NCBI GenBank assembly: GCA_034698045.1
Contig: JAQGAU010000021.1
Span: 1 to 57,706 of the forward strand
Length of the DNA stretch: 57,706 nucleotides
Source: Paramacrobiotus richtersi
Taxonomy: Eukaryota; Tardigrada; Eutardigrada; Parachela; Macrobiotidae
Direction of reading: 5' to 3'
Positions 12,001-24,000 of this stretch are shown piece by piece. Each line of letters starts with the position of its first letter. Position 1 is the first letter of the stretch. The notes beneath the pieces were generated by a model. The model was not told where the DNA came from. It ran no database searches and worked only from the letters and a program-made list of their open reading frames with translations. A program made the translations under genes and the position numbers.

Positions 12001-15000
12001 TCTCCAAGCAGATGCAGTTGACATGGTTTCCGTTGCCGGAGGCATCGGTGACGGTAACGTGACCTTATGTCCGGCGACTTCAAGGTATTCGGTTTCGGAC
12101 AGAATTTGGTCGTAACGCGGTCCAAACAATCTCAAGATCCGCTGTGGCGGTTTTCCAGTACGCTTCTTCAACTGCTCTTCTGTCTCATTGTATCGTTTAT
12201 CGAAGGACTGCAAACCCGGACGTTCCCATGCCGATCCAACTCGAACAGCTTCCTGTTTGATTTCTCGTGCCGGTTCTTCTTTTCTCGGTAGTGGAGTTGC
12301 TGGAGCCGTCGCCGGCTCGTCATGGTGGTCCGGTATGGTGGCATTGTAACGGCCGACGAACCCTCGCTGGTCATCAGGGCGTTCCCATCGGATGCCTTGA
12401 TACTGCGGGTACATCGTGGTGTGCGGGATTCTTTCAGGCACATATGTATCTAGCACTGCCTGAGTGGTAGGCATTTCGGTTTCTTCAAGTGGTACAGATT
12501 CGTTATATCTGGAATCAAATGCCGCTTGCTCAGTCGGACGTTCCCATCCTGTTCCGACCCTAACATTCGCTGGTTGCTCAACTTCTTTCGGCTGCGAAGG
12601 CACAACAAGTACAGTGTCTGATTCTTCGTGGTCGTCGGGTAATGTCCCATTATAGCGGCCTACGAAACCGCGATTGGTATCTGGCCGCTCCCAATTCGTT
12701 CCTTGGCGGACCGCATAAACTGGAACAGTCGGTTCGGTTACCGGGACAAAAGCCGGTTCTGATTTGTCCGATTCTTCGGGCACTGACTCATTATATCTCG
12801 GATCAAAAGCCCTACCGCTTTCGCGCTCCCAATTAGACACCAGTCGGCTTGGTACCTGGCTGTCTTGTACGTTTTGGTATGGTGGAGGAACAGAAGGATA
12901 AACAGGAAATGGCAGTTCTGCTTCGTCGGAAATTGTGGCGTTATACCGGCTTGCAAAACCTCTATGGCTGGCCGGTCGTTCCCAGTTGATACCCTGGCGA
13001 GCCACATAAAGCGGAAGTACTTGAGGCTTCGTAGTCGTAGCGGTAAAAGGTTCATACACTGGTGCAGATTCATTGTATCGGTCGCTGAATTGCTGGTCGG
13101 CCGTCCGTTCCCAGCCGGGCCCAGCATGCGGTGTCACTGGCTGGTAAGACGCGGCAGGGGGCATCGACTGTTGTAGGGCTACAGTCTGTGGAACTTCGGG
13201 CTCAGGTTCGGTATAGTTATAGCGCTCTTTGAAATACCTCCCGAGATCCGCTCGTTCCCACCCAGTACGGGTAGGAGCACTCAGCTGTCTCCGTGGTACT
13301 TGTGCCATTTCTGGAACATTGGCTGTTGCAATCGCCGGGCTTGCTGCAGGCAGAAGGTCAATCTCAGAATCCATTTCACTTCCGTTGTACTTGGAATCAA
13401 ACGCTAAGTTGCTATGCTGTCGTTCCCAGCCAACACCCATTCGGGATGTCGCTTGTTCCTTGTATCTTCCTGATAATAGTTCAGCCGGGGATACAGTTAA
13501 ATTCGATGTCAGCGCTGCACTGGCTTCCTTTTCACTGTGAGCAAATCCGGGCGTAAAAGGAATGCGTTCGAGATAATCATCACCCGTTGCATTGAAGCGG
13601 TTAACAAAGTATTGCCGACTATCAGGACGCTGCCACACGACCTGCCGTTCGAAAGCAAGGGGCGAGCGGGGTGATTCCTGTATTTCGGGTAGGGTAAGTG
13701 GTTGCGGACTCGCTGCGGGCATATAGTACGGGACGGACTCATTGTAGCGATCGCTAAACTGCTGTGCGGACGCGCGTTCCCATCCGGATCCAGCGCGCGG
13801 CAGGATCGGATCATGCATCATGACAGGAACGGCCGGCTGTTGCAGTACTACAGCAACATGAGGACTTACTATCTCGGGCTCGGTATAGTTATACCGCTCC
13901 TTGAAATATCCGCCGAAAGGTGTTCGTTCCCATCCTGTGTGACCAAATTGTTGAGCTTGCATTTGTGGGATTTCTGGCCCAGTACTTGCTCGTTGCTGAT
14001 CAGGAAATACTGGGGGCTGCATTTCCGGTTCCGAAACGTTGTACCGACCGGAAAATCCTTGATCTGGTATCCTTTCCCATCCGGTGCGCTGCGACTGCAA
14101 TTGTGGCTCAAAAGGTATCATCGGCTGCTGAACTAGAACCTTTTGCGGCTCCATCTCAAAGTCCGTATAATTGTACCGTTCTTTAACAGCTCTGTTAAGT
14201 ACTGCCGGTACAGCTTGCGACGCCATTTTTCCGGTGACCGGCGGGTAATACCCGACCGGTTTAGGTACTGACTCGTTGTACTTGCCAAAAAAGTGCTGCT
14301 CAGACGCCCTTTCCCACCCCATCCGAGGAAGCGGATAGCTTTTGATTGGCATAGTTTCTATCTTTTGAGGAAAAGGCACGGCGGCTTTGGGAACGCTGAT
14401 CTGCTTTGCTGCCTCTGCTGCTTTCATTACGTCCTCCAGAGGCACCTCGGGATGGTGATCCAAGGATTCGTTAAATCGACGCTTGAAGTTTCGACTGGAG
14501 TCGGTGTATTCATCACGTAGACCAGTTGATGGTGCTCTGCGTAAACTTGGTACCGGCAATTGTGGTATCACTTGAGAGGTCAGCAGGCGTTGTTCAGTAA
14601 GTACTGGTGCCGCGCGAGAAACTTCTGCAGATAATCCTGCTTCTGGGATACTTTCATACCGGTGTTTCGTCGGCTCTTGTCCGCGATCCAGACTAGTAAA
14701 TGGATAAAGATGAGGAAGTACAAAGCCAGGCTGACTGGTGTTAAGAAGCGGTCTTGAGACGTTATATCGGTCAACGAAAGCAACATTTGGTGCGGCGCGT
14801 TCCCATCCTGTAGGGACATACAGCGGAGGCAGTTCTTGCTGTGACACAAGGGACGTGTTAATCGGACGGAGGTCGTACCCAAGAGGCAAAGATTGTGACT
14901 GATCAGAAATGTCTGGGTACACTTTTGGCTGTTCTGGAGGCAATACAGGAAACCGGAACTCATCTGATTCATCGTGTAAACTATAGTTGTAACGTTGGGA

Positions 15001-18000
15001 GAATTCCGGTCGTCGAACGTGCGTTTCCATCGGTTCCTGTTGGACCGGCACGCTTAAAGCTGGCAAAACAGCTAGGTCAGTGTAATCATCAAACGATAAA
15101 GTGTCCCAGTTGGTTTCTATCTTGTTAAGGGTGAAGGGTGCTTGGGAAGGAATCAGTGAAACCACGCTGACCGCAGGCGAAGCTGGACTTACTACTTCAT
15201 ATGGAACATCACTGGTCAGGTTATATGGGTCAGAAAACGCACGGTTCGGCTCTGGTCTTTTCCATCCTGTTTGGACTGATCCAGGCACACTGGCACTGGG
15301 AATTGATGGCTGCAGCTGACCCGTAGATTGGGTATAGAGGGCGTCGATCGATGTTCCATTGTAGCGACGGATGAAGGAGCGCCCCGATGCACTTCGTTCC
15401 CATCCACTGGCAAAAGTCCTTTCTGGCATTGGGGGTATATCTACCTGAACTGGAGAGACTGCAATAGCTGGCGGAGGGATTTCCACTGTTGGACTGATAG
15501 GAGATATGGGCGCGGATTCAGGTTCAGCGTACAAGAGATCTTTTTCGATATGCTTCACTAGCACCGGTTCTCTGTTGATCTCATCCACTTCCGACTGATT
15601 GTATCGGCCTTTAAATCGCTGACCTCCAGTTCGCTCCCAGTTATTTCGGACGAGAATTTGAGGTGGTGGCATTTCTGAAGGCATTGGCGGCTGGGATGGC
15701 ACCATTTCGGGAATGGGTACGTAGTATTTCTTCAGGAAGACATCCTCGTCCATATCGTCACCGATGTCCACGTCCTCAATGTTAATTCCAGTTGGACCTG
15801 TATTTAAATAATGACATCAGACTCCTTTTCAAAACGATCCGAACAGGACTTGTGCCGTCACTTCCGTACACTGTAATTTGTTTTTGAGCTTTATGTTGTT
15901 GACATTACCTGGCGGCTGCAGTGGCGCAGCATATACTGGCAAGGTAGGATATACCGTCTGCACAATGTAAGGATGATCCTCATCTGCATAGGCCTCCCCG
16001 TATCGAAGCCTAAGAGTCGAGTTCTCGACGCTAACGGACGGCATTGTTGCTAGCGGTTGTGTAAGCGTCTCTTTTGCTGTTGTCGATTCGTACTCATGAT
16101 ATCCAAGGCGATCGACGCCCGTCTCGTTTTCATAGCTGATCCCTTTGATAACGTTACCTAAGAGAAAGCACACGACTGTTAATTCCCTTGATTAAAAAAA
16201 ATTGCATAGCGCGTACTTGGTCTCTGTTGGCTGACATTCTGATACGTCTCTTTCAACATCTCCTTCTCTTCATAATCATGATCAGCCTCCGAAACGTTTT
16301 CCTTTAACCGGATAGGAAGAACCTTTGCCGGCCCCATGGGTCTCTCTACAAAAGTCACCGGTACACCGACGCTCTTCAGATGACCTGGTAGAGTCCCGTT
16401 TAGGAAAACCCAAGTGGGTGATGGTGTCTCCATTGCCTGATCTACATTGGTGGTCAATCTGACCAATCGGATCGCCTCACCGCTGGGCTGTACATCATCG
16501 GGACCAATAGAGTCGGAAGAGTCGTTGTCGTACCGCATTCGGATGGACATCAGCTTCTGACGAGGTTGATAAACGGATCGACTGGCTTCTGGGATGTCTT
16601 GATAATCCATATCGTTCCGGGTTTGATTGTAGTTTATTCTGGGTCTCACTGATCCCACCGTGTACTCAGTTGCTGTTTCATTTTGGCGGAACTTTCGAAT
16701 GACGATTGGGGCCTGCTGGGAGTTCTCCACGCCTAATGTTGTGATGCGCGAAGTATCGTTGTAGTGAAGTGGTTGAGCAGAAACGGGAATTTTCGCTGTA
16801 ATCAAGCGCATATTTTCAGTACCTGACAACGTCAACTACAGCAAAAACTTACTATAGGCATCCTTTTCTTCGACAGCAGTTTCGTTATCAAATCGCACGG
16901 GTTTGACAATTTTGGGACCATGCAACTTTCCTAAAGTATGCTGTAATTCCACGGTGGAAGTATTGTCGTATTTCAGACGGTGCGGCCGCTTCATCGGTGC
17001 AGCTCCGTCCGCTCTGTAGGGTTTGCTTGGGTAACGCTTCCCGCTCAGCATTTTTGTGAAGCCCGTCGTGCCGTTAAATCGAACCTTTTTTACAATTCCT
17101 ACCAAAACAGTTTCATTCAGGTATTATGTTCTGTGCATTATGGTACAGTCACAACGATAATTACCATGTTTGGTGGAGGGAATGAGCGGAATGATTAAAG
17201 TGGATGCTTTCATTTCTGCTTCGTCTTCCACTTTAGAATAGTTATCAAACCGAATTCCAGTTTTTCGCTCTAGGTATCCTGCTTCCTTCGTTTCGTTGCC
17301 CATCGACGAGTAGTTAAAATGGACTTTCGGAATGAAACTAGGCGGGACCGTGCGCTTGATCGTTACCGCAGTGGATGCTTCTTCGGCTTCGTCCTCAGGT
17401 CGAACGTCGTACTTGATTCCAGCTTTGTCATCATATCGCATTCTCCGGGATGTTCCTTAAAAAAGCACTTCGCTGACTACTTTGGTTTTGCATATTTTAA
17501 CTTCTTCTACGAATATCATATCGCACAAGTACCATAAGTGATAGTTGTTCGGGGTGCCATGGTCGTTCCTTCATCAACCGCTGTTTCGTTTTCAAAATGT
17601 AGTTTCGACAGGTATGGTTTGGTCACCGGAAAGAACGCTTGCCCATACGTAGCGTTTCTTCTCTGCTGATATATGGTCGGAATAAAATGCAGCGGTACCG
17701 TATATGGGGAAGCAAACCCGGCTGCCGAATAGTTCTGTCGGTAAGGCCCATCATCGAACTCTACCCCACGGGTCCAGCCTGAAGCAAACGTCGCATGATT
17801 ATAACGGCCAAAAACTAACAATTTTTTTATTCTTTATACTCTCCCTAACTTGGTACTGTATTTAGTTTTCTGGTAAATGTGTTACAATGTGTAAATAAAG
17901 TAAAACTGTGTTCCGTATTACCGGATAAGCATAAATCTTTGGTGTGTTACTGCCAAAAAAGTAAGAAGTTCATGTTCGTACCGGACAACGGATCGGCGGC

Positions 18001-21000
18001 AGGTGAATATGGGCTAATCGTAACCGTATTGCTAACATCATCATCTTCTTCGATACTGGATCCATTGTCGTATCGAATGGCTCTTGATGACTTCATTGGC
18101 CATGTCAAAGGCAGCAAGGTCATTCCGACATCAACTGGGAGGGCCTCGTAAACGGTACCGGCTTCCGCGTACGAAAGATTGATTTTTGCTGGTTGGCCAG
18201 CCTCCGACACATTGTAGCGCTGTGTGTCGTTGTCGAATTGGATGCCTTTCTCGTCTGGTTTGGGATAGAATTCTCCATATCGCAGTCGTCGTCCTTTGAC
18301 TGAAACTACAGTAAATATATACGTGACAGCTTAAACGTCACTCACATTCATGCAAAAAATTTTTTGCAGGAAACTGAGCTAAGTTTGGACGAGATCAGAC
18401 ACCAAGAAAGAGCTTTTCCATGAAAGAATACTGTGTAGAAGACGTTTATTTGATTTTTGTTAGCTACGGTTTTTAGGGTATCATTTAGTTTACCAGATGG
18501 CTTATACTGCTCCGGAGTTTTCTCTGGAATGTAGTGCTGATCAAAGGGACGCACGGCTTCTGAATAGTCCTGCCGATACTGTCCGCGGCGATAGTGGATT
18601 CCCGCGCGTGTGCCGTTATCATGATGAATACCGGGTTTGTGACCTACACATGTCCAAATTATAACGACCCATTTCCCATAGTCATCAGGCCTTCAACACA
18701 TTCCGTACCGTAAACTAATTTATTCGACAACAGCCCGGTAGTAAAGTATTCACGAAGTAAGTACATGTAATTCAAATAACATACCGTAACCTGGTATATC
18801 CGTATGGACGTACGGCAACTGCTGGACTGATGACTGATTGAACGGAATTTGCTCTTGATGGACGATACGGTCCGGGAAAACAGCGTGCATCAACGGGATT
18901 TCCGAGACGGGAGGAAAGGCTACAGCAGCATACTGTTCGAGCTTGTTTAATACAGGTTGGGCGAAATGCTCCGGCAAGGTTTCGGAAAAGTTGTGGCGAT
19001 TTGGCCCGGTGTTGTAGCGAATGCCAGGGCTTAGTGGCGTTGGTGGTTGATCGAAACGCAATCGGCGCCTTCCAGTTCCTGCCACCAGAATTTACATTTT
19101 TATTTTTACTAATTGAACCGTTCCAGTTGAAACGTTACCTGCAGGTAGTGTGGGAGCGGCCGGTGGCAGCATAGATTCGATTTTACTCTCGCCTGAATTG
19201 TCTGAGCCACCATTGTGCTGGACTCATGGGTTGGCGCTGGTAGTGCGTCAGATAGGTCTACCCGGTATGGCTGGTTTTCACTGAGCAGTCCTGTGTTTTC
19301 ACCGGATTCATTCTTGTAAAAACGCAAGCGTCGCCGTTTCACTGGAATCAGAAAGTCATTAATTCACGGCCTGCCCAGTGAGGAGGATAAAATTCATACC
19401 AGTTCCGTCTGCAGTTTGCACGTATTGTGAGACTTCGTACTGGTTATACAGTACAGGGAAGTTTCCGAACTGTTGTGTCAATGGCGGAGGCATCCCTTCT
19501 GAGTAATTACGATGCTTCGGTCCGTGCTGATAGTGAATGCCGCTTTGATTGGTGTAGCGTACGCCATGTTTCGCTACAAAAGACTTTGTTAGTTTCGGCA
19601 CATTTCCCTGTGCAGCTCACGAAACATTTTCGATATCCTCTTCGCATTCGTAAATTACAACGTACGAAGTATCCAGAAAAGTTTACCATTTGTTTCTGGG
19701 ACAGGTTGTGGCACCCCATATTGGATATACGAAGCAGGAGCAATGGGAACCGGTTGGAACACAGGCCTTTCCTCTGAGAAATTTTGATGTTTCGGACCAG
19801 AATCGTAACGGATGCCTGATTGATTCGTATAGCGTAAACCATGGTGAGCAGTGGCGGGAGCATCATAATGCCCTACAAAATCACCGTGTATTCGCTAAAA
19901 ATTTACCATTGTTTATGCACGCGTACCTTGATCAGCTGGTGGAACAAATGCGGGAAGACTTGCTATAGGTTGTAGTAGGAATGGCGGCAAGGCTTCTGAA
20001 TGATTACGATGCTTCGGGCCAGAGAAATAATGGAGGCCGCTTTGATTGGTGTAACGTATACCGTGCACATTGGGGTAAAGTATGTTATAAGGCAATGACA
20101 CTGTAAAAGAACCTGGACTCAATGGACTGTCTATGACAATTAGCGTTTATTTCGCAGGTCGATCTGTTACCTTGTTGTTCAACTGCTGGGGCAAAAACTG
20201 GAACATTTGCAGGTTGGCTTGGTAGTGGTGGCAAGGCTTCCGAATAATTTCGATGCTTCGGACCTGAGTAATAATGGATGCCGTGACCATCCGGGAGAAG
20301 TGCGTTATAAGACACTATAAAAAAGCCTTGCGTTGATAATACACTGAGTGTTTGTTCGCAAATTTTGTACTTTGTTCAGCTGGTGAAACGGGAACGGGGA
20401 TATACACGCCCGGTAGGGGCTGCGATGGCGGTAGAGCTTCCGAGTAGTTACGATGATTGGGACCGGATTGATAACGGATACCCTCTCGATCGGTGTAGCG
20501 CACTCCATGGTGATCTACAAACGTTCGAATAAATTCAGTATAACTGTGCGAGAAACACACATGTCAATACAGTCAATAACAACTTTGTACCGTATGCCAA
20601 TGGAGGAACAGGCTGCACCTGTGGATAAACCGGTGGCGAATCCGGTACCGCAGCTGCTTGGTAAGGTAACTCCACCGGTGGTAACTCCGGCATCAAGGCA
20701 ACCGGTGGTGGCCCATATCCATCGATTTCATTTTGACTTTCCGGTACAGCAGTATCGTACAAGGAATCGTTGTATCTGATCCGTGGCAAGTCTTCCCCTT
20801 CGAAATCGTGATAAGGCATTTCAGGGTGTTCCTCGTATGGTGAGTGGATTTGAGGTATATTGTCACGCTTGGCGGTCATCGGACCGGAATACTGGACTGC
20901 TTCGGAGTAGTTATGCCGGTTGGGGCCATTGTCAAAGTGAAGACCGTATTTCTGGTCGTAGTGAAGTCCTTTTCCTTGGTGTTCTGCTAAAACAAAACCT

Positions 21001-24000
21001 GTTTGCTGCTGACAAATTACAAATTGTCCCTTTCCAGAGTTTATCAAACGAAGTAAAATCAACACGAAATCAAATGAATAATTACTGTCTTAGTTTAATG
21101 CTAGTCTGGTGCACAATGCAGACTAGCTCGTTATAAGTTTGGTTGGTTGATCTAGTCTGTTGAGATTCAATTACGATGATAAATCTTTTCGATTTCGCAT
21201 TCAAACACCGATTAATATGGTGACTATACATCTATAATAATTTTATTTAATTATCCATCTATATTGTACCATATGTAACTGCTGGAGCAACAGCAACCGG
21301 GGCCTGAGGGACGACGTAGTTCACCAGCGGCTGCTGAACAAAAAATGGTTGCGCACGGTTGTAGCTGTCACTGGGCGGGTGCAAGTCGGGCTCTGATACT
21401 TCTCGTTCGTCGTAGTCATAATGAATATGATCGTGGGCGTATTCCTGTTGTGTCTGGTTCACAGGCACAATAACCGGTATTGTCGGTGCTTGATTCAGTT
21501 GTTGATACCCCGTATCCGGACCTATCGGGAAATCTGTCTGATTGTAGCGGATGCCGGGTTCGTGCGGCTCGTCGTCGTCGTAATGAGTGTGGTCATAGTC
21601 CCATTCTCCAGCGGCCTGGGAAACGTCGACTCCTTGACCTTGTCCATAGCGTATGCCATGCCCATACGGCACTTGGGGAGAGGCTGGCAAATACTGTTGT
21701 CGTGGTGGTGCTGGTACAACGTGGCCAGGGCGCGGTCCTTCGGCATCCAGAAACTCTACTGTATCGTTCCCATAGGAAATCAGCCTGTCGTGGTCCTCGA
21801 CTTCTTGGGAAGAGGCTTGCAAATACTGTTGTCGTAGTGGTGCTGGTGCAGCGTGGACAGGACTCGGTCCTTCGGCTTCCAGAAACTCTATTGTATCGTT
21901 CCCATAGGAAATGATCCTACCGTGGTCCTCGCCTTCTTCGTCATGCGAAGCTGCAGTTTCTACGAACGAATGAAAGGTCATGCCTTTATAATTGTAGGAC
22001 AAAGATGAAAAGCAACACCCGTATGTTGGAAAGATTCTGTGACTTGCGTTTACTGAACGCTTTTCATGCTCTGCGAATGGGCTGGTGAAAATAAGTAACC
22101 GTGAACGAGCAATGCATACAGCTGCTAAAAATTCGTACCGTGCCCTATGTTCCGGTATGCTCCAGCCGACGCAGGATTCGGTCCCTCCACATCCAGAAAC
22201 TCCATGGAATCATTGCCGTAGGATATCCTCTCGTGCATCTCATGATCGTCTTCTTCCTCACGGTACAACGGAATGCCCGATGTTTCTGTAAGATTTTCAC
22301 TCGAATCATCCAGAAACAGTCATGCCAGTACTTTACTATTTTTGGCAGGATATGAGACTAACACATTACACGAGCAAACTTTTGTATCATTCAGTTTCTG
22401 CTACGAGTACAGACTGTATAGCAAATCAATATCGCGAAACCCACCGTTTTGTGCTTTATGCATAAACCGGCCCGTCGCCAAAGCCACATTCGGTGCTTCC
22501 AGCTCCAAGAAACTGATCGTATCGTTGACGTACGAGATTCCTTTCGAGTACTCTTCGTCTTCTCCTTCGTGCGAGCGGAACGTTGATGTTTCTAAACAGA
22601 ATTTATAACTTTGTCAAACTTCGAAAAAAGCGAGAAGCTAATTCGTCTAAAACTGCCGATATCGAAAGACGGTTTGCCATGGTACTAACCAGCCACGTAA
22701 AAGCAACAACAACATTCTACAGGCCGTATAAGGGTCCGCTGCCGGCAGCGGCTGCCACAGCAGACTTAATGCGTACGAACTGCTATCCGTGATTTGATCG
22801 TCGCACGAAACAGCTATTAGTTATCCGTACACGGTACACCACAGGGTACAGTTGTGCTTACCGGCAATATACTGCGCAAACGGAATTTCTTCATACGCCG
22901 ATTCTTCGGATTCCAGTTCCTCCGGAAACTTCAAACGACGGCTGACTCGCCATACAGGAGCTAACACACAGAAAGAAGCAACTCAAACATCTGAATTAAC
23001 ATGATACAGGACAGAAGCTGCAAGGTACCTTCTGGTGCGCTGTTCGTTTGGCTTACAGACCGCAAAGCAAGCTTAGGCGCGGGCACCAAAAGAGGTACAG
23101 CATCTTCGTAATCATGAAAATCCCCGATCCAATCTGCGCAACAGTAAAGCATGCGGCCGTTAACAATTGTCAACAGTTTATGCAACCCGACAATACGTAC
23201 TGGTAAAAACCTGTTTCCCTGTGACAGCACCTGCGGATGAAAATATAAAGCCCAGCAAAACAAATACGGGAGTGCTCTCAAGTTTTCTAACAGGCTGAAA
23301 GTTCTTTCTATCGCTGAACGTACCATTGCCGTTAGGTCCATACAACGCGTACTGTGACTGCCTTGGATCGACCTTTCGAAGCTGACTGCCCAGTCCCTAA
23401 TCCATGATCGATACATTGCCTTACAGTAACATTTTTCGATGTATTTGAGGTAAACAGCACAACAAACTTACATTTCGGCTGGAGTTGTTCACGGCGCCAT
23501 TTCCTGCAGAGAAAAAGCATAAAAGTTCCCGTATTGTTCGTTAAATCTTTTGTATTATAATCTTTTTACCTCGGTTGGGAGAATCGCTATCTTGACACGA
23601 AAGCTGGTCGATCTCAACTGAAAAACGAATATTAAGGTCAACTCCGACTATAGAGCGCAAGCTATAGATATATTTGCTCTATTTACCGATATGACCGCGT
23701 TTGGCATCTTCCGTAATCCGCGCAACATATATGCGACCCTCGTTGTTGTTCATGGCAGTAAATCTGGATGCGCCAGGGGACGGTGGAAGGGTGGCAACAG
23801 TTTCCAGTTCGGCTTTGTGAATACCATCGTAACTGCCGCTCCGCAGAATGTCCGCTGTCAGGCAGTGTATCGTGCTCGGGTAGATGTTCGGCCGGTCCAG
23901 CAGAAAGATGGATGCCGAAAGTGAGGTTACTTCGCGTACCTGGTGTGGAATCGTAATTACTGTACGAAGATTCTGCAAGGAAAATCACTAGAAGCCTTAC

